Below are positions 1 through 12,600 of a stretch of DNA of 55,000 nt, one piece after another. The notes beneath the pieces are model-generated. The model ran no database searches, was not told where the DNA came from, and worked only from the letters and a program-made list of their open reading frames with translations. Each line of letters starts with the position of its first letter. Position 1 is the stretch's first letter. Source of the stretch: Cristatella mucedo (lineage: Eukaryota; Bryozoa; Phylactolaemata; Cristatellidae); assembly GCA_009760855.2 (NCBI GenBank), contig WPIO01000001.1, forward strand, positions 17,532,501 through 17,587,500, written 5' to 3'. The translations under genes were made by a program, and so were the position numbers.

Positions 1-190
1 AGGCTGCTTTGTCTAAGCACCGGGCTCTGCATTATAGCGTCTGCTATGCATTCAAGAAGGGCAGAATTGTATCTATGCATGTAGACTCTGGTTCGACTCC
101 ACAGCAGTGAAAGGCACGATGGCTCATTTGTGCGATGCAAGTCGGCCTGTTGGCTGAGCTTTATCCATAGTTTTTTCTAAAATTTTTTAG

Positions 191-269
191 GATAGTTGGC
201 GATGACGATGGCGGCAGATTATTTACTCCAGAGGAGTATGAAGAATACAAGAAGCGTGTGCTGCCCATG
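191..269 (+). CDS. FAM221A: FAM221A exon (first in window)
   Basis: The acceptor is a T-rich tract ending TTTTTTAG at 190; the donor is GTATGT at 270. The exon reads [16 protein letters not shown] then [10 protein letters not shown], the N-terminal conserved block of the family. Base 191 completes a codon begun upstream, where the family usually has Arg. Nothing in 1-190 resembles the expected first exon, so the start codon is outside the window. Confidence 0.92.
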
Positions 270-524
270 GTATGTTTGCTCTCAGAGGTCGTTACGGATT
301 GTGGCAGGTGGGCGCATACACTGCGCAATGTGCACTTACCTGGCGGGCCTAGATTATAGTGTTCCACAAGTCTGTCCGGCTTACATACGTTTCACTACCA
401 AAGCATTGTGCACATTTCAAGATGCATCATTCTCCCGGTCGTGTTGCCGAGTGGCAAGCTTCAAGCATCTTTGGGCATCGGTTTGGATACTTGGCTTTAG
501 GTACTGATACTCGAGCGATTGGGT

Positions 525-585
<61 letters not shown>

Positions 586-1261
586 CTCATTCTGGTGAGC
601 AAGCACAAGTGTCCGCGTGCAAGACCGTGTGTAACCGGTTCGCATCGTGTGTAGCCGGTTCACATGTTCGCATCTGCTCTAGCACGTATGCGTCCAAGCC
701 AGTGTCGTACGTGCCTCATTTCGGGTGTATGTGTGTGTGTACATGCATGCACGTGCACGTGAGTGTATGTATGCACATGCGCAAGCATATGTGTGGATGC
801 TAGCATGACCGGATGCATAACCGGATGCTAACCGGATGCTAACAGGCTCCTAGCATGCTACTCGGCCAGGCTCGTGACCTTGTGATGTAAAAAAGCACTA
901 GCCTGGTTGCCTTGGCAGCCGGATTGGCAAGCGGATGCAAGGAGCAAGCAAGCTTTTTTCGCCGAGCATTGCATTGCATTGCATCCTTCCTGCAGGCCGT
1001 TGCCCACTGGCCACGACCCGAGTGCCTGCTTATTGTGCTGCAGCGGTCTACCATTATTCGTTAGAGCAAGTGGGGCATGTGCACTCACTGCCACCATCCA
1101 AAAGTACGTTGGGGAAACCTTTTCTGGGTTGCATCATTAATGACATCTAAAACTGGACCGTGGTCCAAAGCACAAACGTGGACAAAGGCTGCGTGTGGTT
1201 AACAAAAAAAAAGAAAGTCTAAGAGAAAAACGAAGCACAAGCTTTAGGGACATCCCTCTCT

Positions 1262-1309
<48 letters not shown>

Positions 1310-4132
1310 GGCTGGCGATGGCTCACCCACCTTCATTTTCTATGAGCTTAAACCTCTTGTTTTCGGTTTGAGTGCATTTTAGCTGACCGGCTCATGTTTC
1401 TACTTTACTCTGGTGGCTCGTGCTCTGTTTGCCCACGGCCCTCGTCCTTGGGATAGAGTCCCCAGTTTATAATGACGATGGTCATTGCCTTTATTCGTGC
1501 AACGCCTTGCTCATAAGTTTCGTTGCTTTGCTACTTTCTGTTTGTTGCCAACTGCTGCGACTAGCATTGCTCTCAAGCCGATGCTTCGACTGCTTAGGTA
1601 GTGTACGTTTGCCTTCTGCTGCTATTGGCATTTTTCTCCAAACGTGCATGGAATGGTGCCGTACCGATATATCCACCAGCTACAAGTGCTGCAAATCGGA
1701 CTGACTGTGTACTGAGGTGACAGGGCCTACATCCAGGAGCCCCTCTAGCAGTAGTTTGGGTCTTTCTACTTTCTAGTTTCTTCTCCTGTACCGGAAGTGC
1801 AGAGCCCGGAGCCAATACTGCAGGTCCCTGTTCATAGGCTGCTATTCCTTTGCTTGCCTGCCCGTGCTTAAGTATCTGGCTAGGAGTGCTGCTGGGCCTG
1901 TAGTGAGTAGTAAGAATTTTGAGTTGCACTTGTGGTCAGCTGGTGCTTTGCTAGCTGCCGACTCCACGGAACACACAAGGGGAGGGCAAGGCTGAAGAAT
2001 GACAGTCCACTTTGTACTCTTGCCTCTTGTTTCGGAGGTTGTGAATTCAAATCACACAGTGGCTACTAAGGCTGTACCGTATAGTTGATTGTCACTATTC
2101 GGCCGAAAACGAAAGTTGACCAAGTATTCTGCCGAATATAAATAGTTAACAGAGTAGGTCAATCGATAGCATTAAAAATTTAGAATGTAAGCAAAAGTTG
2201 TTGCCAAGTAAATGTAATACAAAAATTAAAAGTAAACAGCTAGCTGAAAGTAATTTTTGGCATCCTTCATCGGAAAATAATCCTTACGTGTAATCTACGT
2301 TAATGCAAACGTTGCTTCCGTCAACTTGCTGCTAGCAGCCACATATGCAAGACCAGATGCCACGTGCCTACTATTCCTATTTGGTACGACCACTACTATG
2401 CAGTCGAATATTGAATCGCTATTTGGCCCACTCTTTGACTCCATCCAAAGCAATACGAAGCGAATGTTCGATACAGCCCTAGTGATAACTTGTTGCATTA
2501 TTTCTTTCTCGGGCTATTTAGATTCGTTGTAAAGCCGGATGACCGTTTAGCTGCCTATTCATTTTTTATTATGTGGTTGGTCCTGGCTCTACAAGAATAA
2601 TTGGTGCTTTTCTCTGACCATTGGGGCAGGAAGAGAAGATTTTATCCTGCTTCTACTTACCAAACGGAGATGCTGCTGCTGCTTTTTACTTCATGTTAGA
2701 CATTACCTCAACAGTTCATTGGCTCTTTACAATGCACTCGTCACTGCATTTTTCCTTTCTTCTTCATTTCCCACCTTATATCTTGCAGTGTCACTAAAGT
2801 TTGCACCCACACACGTACATACACACGTGCTCTATCTAGTGTATGTGCTACCCACAGGTGCTACAGTAGGTCTTGCTTGTACTTGTTCATAGACAAGTGA
2901 GCTCCCACTCAGACAGTCCTAAGCGTTCACTGATGCTCGACCTCAGAATTCTGGCCACCGAGTTTATTGCATCGTCATCGTGGCTCAATACGTCAGGCAG
3001 ATTTACAAAGCACGGCCATCGCCCAACTGGCAGCCAGTGCTCGGCGAGCCCGCCGTCCGTAGACATTCCGTCTGTAGACATGGCCTGATCGCCGGCCACC
3101 CAACCTTGATTCACGTGTCACTTCGCTTGTATGCACTTTACAAGAGATTTGCATTAAGCTACCGCCCAACTGCTAGATCACAGCCTGTCGTTGAAGTTTT
3201 TGTTATTAGACCTAAACTTTGAGACTTTGAGGCTTTGAGCTTGGCCCATGACAATAATAATAATGATATCTTTGTATGGCACCCTTAGAAAGCTTAATCT
3301 CTTTCTAGACATCTTACATAAGCTGTATATGTACAGTATGTTTTTACACACGCAGCATGCACTTGCTGGTCTCTTCACTGGTCATGCTTGCTGATTTGTA
3401 GCGTCTCAAAAACCGTATTTACACTGCATGGACTGTGCCTGGATCAGGAATGGATTGCAAGCTCGTCGGGCCTGAAACTCCTTGCTTCTGCGGTCATCGG
3501 TAGGTCCACTTAGTATAGTTGTATGATCCAGAGGTTGAATCAACGACGAAATCGTCGCGCAATGCCTCGTCTGATTGCTTCTGTGCGCTGATGCATGGTC
3601 ATGCACACCACTAGCTATATTGGGCTGCTAGGGTTAAGCATTTTTTGAGCAATCTCGGAATCGGTGCAATGTCATTTTAAGCAAATTTTATGCATTGTTT
3701 GCACTTACTCTGTTCTTTCTTATCAAAGGGTATGGCACAATACCGTTTAATGGTATGCATATTGTGTGATTGGAGTAGCAGAAAGAGCTATCAGTGGTGC
3801 AGTGGACCAGCAGCTGATCTCTTTCCGAGCGTGCTGCAGTGCTTTACGCTTCCATTTTCTTAGGTACAAACAGCACAAGACAGATTTTGCCGAGCTTCCC
3901 ACCAATCGGCCAATTGAATTGCCGTGCGGAGCTGGTGGCTGCCGTTGCCCCAGCTATCAGTACGTGCCCACAGGGGCAGGATCGCAGCCTGTGAGGTGCA
4001 CATGCAAGCACGAAGTGAGCCAGCACTCTGCCAAAAGAGGCCACGTGTGTGGTACGTTGTACGTCTGTTTATAGGTGCACTGCTTCTGCAATAGGCTACG
4101 TGTACTCACGTGCGCCCCCACATGCTCGCGCG

Positions 4133-4165
<33 letters not shown>

Positions 4166-7100
4166 TAACATCATTCATTTGTATAGTGCTCTAAGAGAAC
4201 TGAATCTCTATGTAGGTGCTTCACATATGCTGCAGGGCTCGAGCCTACGACCACGGTAGTCAAAGGCAAACACGTTGACCTAGGTCGTCAAAGGTGACCA
4301 CCCTAACCCCTGGGCCAAATCAGTGGAAGGTGGTGGGTGTCCTTTCTTATGCCTGTCTTCTCAGTTTGTGATGAGGAGAGAAACTTGAACTCACAAGAGC
4401 TCCATCTTTTGGTTACAGGGTCTGCTGGGCGTGTGGCTACTCATCAGTTCGGTCTCTCTCCATATTTATTCTGCAGGACAAAGCTGCAGTAGAACAAAGC
4501 AAGAGGGCTGTCGATCCTTGTCGATCTGCACAGCATTCGCACCCTGTTCACCCGGAGCTGCACCGGCGTGGATAGTCTCACCGAGCTGGGCAGTTCCGGG
4601 ACGGCCCCTCACGTTTCTTGCAAGCTAAATATAATGGTAGTAATAAGTCATTGTTATAGAAGAAAACTTTTCGCTTTCAAGGCTTGTTGTGTATGCAGGA
4701 AAGGAGGCATGTTAATTGCTTAGTGATAGCGTGCACAATTTCAGCACGAATTGGCCAAATGAGGACAATCAAAACGAGAGGGCAAGTGCTGTCAAGGACG
4801 TGGGATTTTTGGCTTCTTTTTAAAAGGTTGTCAAGTGAGGGGATATCATGACGTCAGTCGAGTTCCATGCGAGCATACCAACTGAAGGCACGGTCGCCAA
4901 AGGGTTTGAGGTTGTGTGTGGTGAGTTGTGGAAATGTTGTTGGGAGGTCATACATGCTTGGACCAGCGTGGCTATTGTGTTCTTTTCAAAGTAGAAGTCC
5001 CACATTTTTGCAATGATGCATAGCTGAAAAAGGGCAGACTTGTCTGTGGAGCAGATATGATCATCTCGTGTAAGGTCACGTTCAAAGAGGAAATCCGGAT
5101 TGTACTGACACAACGACATCCGATGTGAGTGGGAAGAGGCATACTACCTACCTCAGTACGTTCTTCACGTGTGACAAGCATTCCTTCATTTCTAATGTTC
5201 GCAGTTGTTGTCTAATGAATGTACCTGCGAAGGTGCACTGCATTTGCTGACTTGTACTTGAATGATGTTACTTGCTGTATAGTACATGTTAGGTTTGGCC
5301 TGCCTTTAACAGAGATTGACGATGTTAGTAACTAAGCTATAATTCGTTTTTTCAAGTGCAATTCAAGCCGTGAACCACTGGTAGCCAATTCAGCATGGAG
5401 GATTAATATAATAATATAATATAATTCATGCGTATAGCACCCTAAGAAAATTTAATCTGTACTCAGGCGCTTCACATTTGTCACGAGCCCACGACCTTGG
5501 TCATTAAGTACATTCATCTTGACCTTGCTCGAGGAAAGCACCCTAACCATTGGGCTAAACCAGCTCAGCACGGGAGCAGTCATCTGTAGCGTGATTTCGG
5601 GGGCTATCGCTTGTAAAACAGATAAAATTAGTGGCCAAAAACAATTTGTGCATTGACTTTCTGCTGCTATGAGCCCACCACGGTGAGTGGCTGCTGCTGT
5701 TTGTTCGCATCACTAAACACTATTCTCTTCTTTCTGCCACAGCCCTGCTGTGTGGGAGGGTCACTGAGCAGTGGAACTAATTACTACTGCAAAAGGTTAG
5801 TGCTCACTAAGTATCTTAATATAATAAGCAGCCTTGTCGTGTGGCATACGTATGTTTATGGGATTCACCAAATAGTCGGATGGTCTGGCTATCCAGGTCG
5901 TTCAGTAAGTATTTGACATGTAAGAGAAATGTCTCGAAAACTTTCAACCTGGATTTAGTTAAAAGACCCCAACCGTAGACAAGAAATCATAAGGGCTCTA
6001 AAGTCAGTAAACTCATTTCAATTTTAAGTTACATTTAGAAGTTAAAGGTTAGCTGATTCAACAGCCTCCTTTATATAGCAGCAGAAGAGCCTTAGCGGTA
6101 ATCACCAACGCTTGCCAGTGGCAATCAAGGATCGTCCACTGCAGGACTCGACCCCACGACCCCTGGGTCGTAAAGAACAAGCACTTTACCCCTGGGCTAA
6201 GACCGAGAGGTAAGCAAAGAAATTTTGTTCCTCAATGTTTGCAAAGCATTTAACCAGGCAGCCTGTCTTGGACAACGACGACCGTAAATCTTGGGAGCCT
6301 TTTAAGCAGCACTATTTGATATAGCAGTACAATTATTTAAAATAATTGGCATTACAATTAACTTTCCTTGCTGGGTAAGGGATGTAATTCCTTCTGACCT
6401 TGATTGGTACCATTGAATAAGCGTGGCAATGTGGCAATGTACGCTGGAGTTCACTCAAGGTGCCCGTTGGACACAATTTGTCAGAATCTCAATCACACAT
6501 ATATGAGTGCAGCTATTGTTTGTTTTCGGCCTAAATAATTTGCCAATAATTGGCCAATTGGAAATCGAGGAAATGCAGCTGCAGTAGTGGATGGTGAGGC
6601 TGCTAACGTTTTGCAGTGCTTCGCCTCTGGCCAGTAGCCTAGCTGTGTGATTCGCTGTGTGGCTTACTTACTTCAGGACCGGTAGCAAACTGAATGTAAA
6701 GCAGCAGGCACATCGAATGCATACTTGCTTAGGCTGCCCACAAATCTAGATGGTTTGTGTGAGCTACGGAAATTGGCTGCAGACGTTATCATACTTTCTT
6801 TGGTATGCAATGCACATCGTTGCTGCCACGTGATAGCCACCTTGTCCTTGTGACTCCCGAGTACTATTGATCGAGATAAGCAGGCCTGGGCTGAGCCCAG
6901 CGAAACAAATAGCAACTGCAGACAGCAGCTGCAGGATCTGTGGTTCGGTGTGAGTCTCGATTTATTGTTTATTTTCGTTCATCCAATGGAAGGTAAGCAT
7001 GTAGCTGGTGTGCAAAAGTGGCTCATTAGCATTCAATGAAGCTCAACTAAACAGCTCACTAACAAAACAAGGAAGGCAAGTACGTGACGACTAACGAATT

Positions 7101-9607
7101 AGCCGAAGACACAGCTGCCAGTTACACTGTTCGGCGGCCGTGTGAGTTGATGCTGCCCAGCAGAAGTTGGGCGGAGGTGCTCACGTGACCACTACATACC
7201 AGTACCTAAACCTGCATGTGATGGCACCTACATTCTGTGCAGCCGGTGTGCTAGCATGCAAAGAGGCAGCAGGTGGCCGATACTGGTCGGCTGCACGCAT
7301 GTCAATGGGTGCAGTGCTCATAACCGACGGACGTGTTAGCACTGGCTCTGCTGGTCCCAACTTGACTCGACCCATTCCAGTGGCTATTTCTGCCAATGCA
7401 AGGGGGTGTTGGCTTGCCATTGCTGTTGCCCTCACCCGGGCAGCTGTCAATGCTGTCAGTGCTCGGCCACACCCTCGTATCTACAGTTAAAAAATTCTCA
7501 TGGTGTGCTCGGAGTAGGGTAGAGCGTTGAAGAGGATTGAGATTGCAAATGCTGCTTCATTCTCTGCTTCACCGTCAGTCACGTTCGCGAGCCTTACCTT
7601 AGCCATACCTAAGCCTTACCTAACTTGGCACAGTAGTCTCGGCTGTCCCAGCCCAAGTATACTGAAATGGGTTGGGAAAAAAAGGGAGGGGGAGACCCTG
7701 CATCGGTTGCACCTGTGCTTTTGCCCCCTGGATCTTAGCTCAGAGATAAGGTGCTTACTCTTCACGACCCGGCTCGTGGGTTAGAGTCCTGTAGTAGTCG
7801 ATTCTTTATTGGCCGCTGCAAGTGGTGGTGATGACCGCGAAGGCTCTTCAGCTGCTATGTAAAAATGAGGCTGCTAAATCAGCAAAGCTCTTTTGGCACG
7901 TCGAGCCCCTGCTCTCGCGAGCTGGGCTACATTACATCAGGGTCTCTCTGCCGGCCGTTGGTCGAGCCGAATCCGGATCCGCCTCCGAGCTTTGGAATGG
8001 CCCCTGGTGGCCAATAGGCGCCGCTCCAATGCACACAGGAATGAATGTCGTCTGTAGCGGAATGTCGCAGCAACAAAGAGCGTGCCCACACATTAGGATA
8101 GCAAGTCCCTATCCCTAGCGTAGAGAAGTCTATTCGACAGCACCGGTGGGCTACCGGTGTCCCAAAGCAGCCAGGACGGACTGAAACTCGACTAAAAGCC
8201 AAGAGCACAACTCTGCTCAACTTCCAAACCACAACCCTTTGTTTATTCCATTTTGCTTTGGCTTTTATGCTGCCCAAGCATTTATTATCACATAACCAGA
8301 TCCAAGGAATTCTTATACCTCGGGGAAGTTATGCCTCAGAAATGGCAAATAATAAATATCCCGGCAGTCAGGATCAGGCTGATTTAGCAGGTCCCTATTT
8401 CACAGGTGTGCTGATACTTACTCCTTCCTACCGAGACGATCGGGCCGATAGCAACCTGATTGAGCCGGCCGGGCAAATTGCTGGGGTTTCTGTCGAGCCT
8501 CATACAGTTTGTTGTGCTGAAGTGGCAGTTGGCGCTTGATTGTCTACAGCTGTCGGGACGGCTTGTTAGGGAACAATAAAAAAAACCGGCTGTGGGGGGG
8601 GGAACTGGGCAAGCTGCCAAGTCAGCCATAATCAGGGCAGCTCACCAAATCCTCCCAAAATGGGACCTCGGCCGATTGTTGGGGCCAGACATTTCTCGGA
8701 GAGTGTGAGGGAAGCATACTGCTGCGTGATGCCGAAGATTGAGGGCACGCCCAGTTAGAGAGCACATTGAGCAGCATCACACTGAGCATTATCATCCGTG
8801 AGCACATTGAGCAGCGTCGTGCATTAGGCATGAACCAGCTAGCCGGCTGACGACTGAGCCTAGAACTATTGGCGAATTGTTTCATTAGGCGGTGAATTGT
8901 TAGTCTTGGCAGAATACAGTGAGCCTTACACGAATGCTCAGGAAGTGGTGGTTCTGATACTGTGGTTCTGATACTGTGTTAGCATACGCACTATCTCACG
9001 CGCTTGGGGGCGGCGTTCTTTTGCTGTGCCGCCCTTTCTGCTCCCTTCCAGTGCTTTCTGTTAGAGCAACCAGAGGCTGTGCAGTTCCTTAGTAGCAATT
9101 GGTGTTCATAACGGAATGTGCTCTTTGTGAGACACTGTTTCACCACTGCTGCTGCTGCAACAAAAGTAGTCGCTAACACTGTCACTCCTGCTGAAAGCAT
9201 TTGCTGTCAGAGTTACTAGCTTCGCGAGGTACCAGTTTCGCATCGTTGGCTCTGCGTTGTTGAACTTCCACCTCACCTCATGGCAGGGCTGCGCTTGCTG
9301 CTGCTGCTGCTGCGGCGCCGATACTGCCGTCAGCCAGCAGCTCGGCAAGCGCGGACTTTCTCCTTTATCTCTCTCTCTCTGATTTAGGGGCCTGCGGTGC
9401 ATGCTCGGGCTTCCGCAGCTCATACACGTGTCCCTGCGGCCGCTATGCCTACGAGCACGACACAGTGGCCGAGTCGAAGGCCGAGCGAGAGGCGCGAGGC
9501 ATGCCGGTCGGTCGTGACACGCCCTACGCTGCCATGGGCGGCCTGACGGGCTTCTCGTCGCTGATGGACGGCTACGCGCGCCTGGACCCGAGCGGAGCCG
9601 GTTGGTA

Positions 9608-9698
<91 letters not shown>

Positions 9699-12600
9699 CA
9701 CACACACACATACACACAGAAGAGAGAGAGAGAGATACACAGAGGGAGAGAGACAGACAGACAGACAAAGACAAGAAGAGACACACTGAGAGGTGGCGAT
9801 GTCGATGGCAGCCTACAAGTGTTTCGTGCTCATGCATGCATTGCAAATACGGCAGTTCCTGTGCACCAGGCTGGCCCTGGGTAGCCTACGTGCACACTGG
9901 CTGAAGCTGCTGCTTTGGGCGGCAATGGCAGCCAGACGTCGGAGCCGTGGCAGAAGCTGCATCTTTCATTCTTATATCGTCTTCAGGTGCACCAAGTGCA
10001 GCTGCACTGAACGAGCCGATTAGTGCCTCCGACCACCCATTTTTGCGTGCCAACCTGCCCGCCATAGCGGCTCACAGGCGTGGACAGGCTGCCATTGCTG
10101 CAGGTAAGCTCGCTCGGTGTGAGGTGCCGACTAAACCTATCGGCTTTTTAGATTCGATGATGACCACTCGCATATGTGAACGTGCTTGGGACTGTGCTAC
10201 TGATCTCCAGGTGAGCTTCTTCTTATGGGGAAGGTCAAGAAAATAGCTATACAATTTTTCCGATGATCGAATAGTTGCTTAGGGCACTTTCGAAAGACAA
10301 ATATATGTCAGAAATGGGATCGTAAGCTCTGACGGCTTCCATATAAAAGAAAAAATGATTATGCAAACTACGTCTAACCCGGATGTAAACCGGAAGCAAC
10401 ATATAACAACTACTACTTTATTATATTATATTATATCGTACGAGCATATTACTCTTAGGTCCCTTCATTCTCTGGCTCCAGCCTACCTATCAGAACTGCT
10501 CCCCCACCAGGCCAAGAACCGTTCAACCCTAAGCTGACTCAAACCATTTAGCCATACCCCTTACGAACCTCAAAACCGTTGCAGACTGTACGTTTAGTTC
10601 GTGAACTTCCAAAGCCTGAAACTCACTACCAACACACGTCGCAGCATCCCCTGACATGACGAAATTTAAAAAGAAGCTTACAATGCACCTGTTTATTACA
10701 GCATTTGGCGGGTCTTTGTGATTTGTCCTTCGTGTGCATGTACCTACTTACACTATGCCTGCTGCAGATGTTACCACCAAACACTTGGTGATACTTTATA
10801 TGCAGCGTCTGTAATGTGCCTAGAGAGATATTCAGCTCTCGGAGGGGGTTATACAAATGTATTATTACTATTGTTATCAATACTATCGAAACATAAACAA
10901 TTTACCGATCCCTTTACCATATGCGACTGGTATTCCTACTTGCCGAACCTTGTTAGATCGAGGTACATAGGTGAAGCTGGTCAAGGTGCATTCTTGTGAC
11001 TTGTATACAACATCATTTACAGTCTAGGTTTGTGCCTTTTAAAATCAATAATTCGGCTAGTACTTGACGTATCGGAGTGAATTTTGAAGTGCAAGTTCAG
11101 CTCTACTCGTTTTAACCGACTCTAGAAAAAGTTCCGACTTCAGTTCGATACATTTTGCTGTATACACCATCAAACGTTCTGGAGCATTATTTTTTGTAAT
11201 CATGGACATGTGGCTGAAAGGATGAGGCCAGAATGTCTTAAACAAAGCTGCACCAATTCAGCCACCGTATATTGCCAAAACCGGCCGCTGTAGTCCCCCC
11301 CTGCTCTACGGTGGGGGAGGGTGGGGGTAGTTGACTTACAGAAGTAACTCGTTGTTGTGACTCCCAAAGGTGGAGGCAATCGCTTTGACTCCCAGAGCAG
11401 GTTATCTTCAGCATGCACTTTTAGGGACGGTTTCCAAAGGGGGTATAAGTTTTGCAAAGCCGGGATGTTTTTTTATATTCTAAAGATTTAATCCTTGTTA
11501 GGCAGATCTATAGAAGCCTGGCACAGTGGCAAGCCTGGCTTGCCACCTTGAGGCTCTCTCATGGTGTACCAGTTTCATCCCAGAGACAGGGAGAGTCTAA
11601 CTAGACATGTGGGGTCTAACAAGGCCTCCAGGAGTTATGCCTGTGGCATAGTGCTTCTAGCTTTCTCAAAATGGAGAATGGCAATGTTTTGGAGGCATTA
11701 AAGAGGCATTCGGAGCAAAGCTTCAGGCGGCTGTCTAAGAGTGCTAGCCAATTTCTGTTACATGGGTGAAGAGGCTTTTGAGTGGCTTTGTGAGTGACTT
11801 TGGCATGTAGATTCAAGCTCTCCCAAATTAAGGTATGGCATTATTCATTTTTTAAGGGAGCTGAAGAGCCTTTGTGGTGGCTGAGAGCCTTAAGCATGCA
11901 GAGTCAGTCTACTCCCATGAAAGGCTGCTATTGCCTTAAAAGAGGCGACCGTATTTTTAAGCTTTTACTGCAATATCAGTTTCCACATGTCTTCAGGCTC
12001 TCTGGGTACAATAAATTAGCCCTCCTTTTCTTAGTCTGATGACTCTTGGTGACTAGTGCTGTTGTTCTGAACATGCAGACTTCGAAGCTTGCTTCCAGAA
12101 TTCTTATGTAGCAGCAATATCTTTTCTGAAGCTGCCAATTGTGGAGCCTCCTACTAGATAGCCTAGTCTTTATTCTTCTTTTTGGTTCAATATGCTCGAA
12201 AAGATTTTCACTAAGCAGCGTTTGGAGGACATGGACGAAAATGATTTATCAGGAAATTTTCTGCCAGGATTCAGGCGACAGCATAGCAGGGAAGCGTCTC
12301 CTCTCCGTGTGACCAATGACAGACGCGATAGCAAAAATGATGGGAATGTCGCTGTCCTGGCTCTGCTCAATCTTTCAGCAGCATTCAACACTATTGATGA
12401 CAATGTCCTTCGTGAACGATTGAGAACAGCGATAAGTCTGGTTGACTCTGGCATGGTTCGAATTGTACTTGTTCGATCGGGACCTATCCATCTATATAGT
12501 AGTCATGTTTCATGAAGCATTCGTGTCACCTATGGAATTCCACAAGGGTCTGCTGTCGGCCCTTTGCTGTTCTCCATTTATATGGAGCCTCTCGGAAAAG

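Larger units (their letters stand above)
270..3401 (+). other. FAM221A intron 1, mostly unique sequence
   Basis: Holds a (TG)n and a (CT)n microsatellite, two small tandem duplications (628-665 and 805-842) and one LINE-LA tail fragment in the minus direction near 3247-3345. The rest (about 1320-3240) shows no recognisable gene or repeat on either strand. Confidence 0.6.
5573..9387 (+). other. rest of FAM221A intron 3
   Basis: Apart from two SINE-SA copies (6050-6212 and 7725-7885) I see nothing recognisable in this 3.8 kb. Long open frames around 7167-7490 and 7927-8277 exist on both strands with no splice or motif support. Short local duplications occur at about 8758-8818 and 8945-8977. 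Confidence 0.5.

Noticed and set aside
1-190. First exon of FAM221A in the first 190 bases
   Set aside because: No frame resembles the expected N-terminus and no donor with the needed phase is evident.
519-803. Open frames through the TG tract (poly Cys-Val / Thr-His)
   Set aside because: They exist only because a dinucleotide repeat lacks stop codons; no splice or family support.
7167-8277. Frames of 90-116 codons within intron 3
   Set aside because: No splice pairs, no motifs, and frames overlap on both strands.
9388-9608. FAM221A ending at the TAG 9606-9608
   Set aside because: The exon at 9987 restores the family sequence in phase and two more matching exons follow; kept only as an intron-retention possibility.
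9106-9846. 246-codon minus-strand open frame across exon 4 and the GA tract
   Set aside because: It is the antisense shadow of FAM221A exon 4 plus a poly Ser-Leu reading of the microsatellite.
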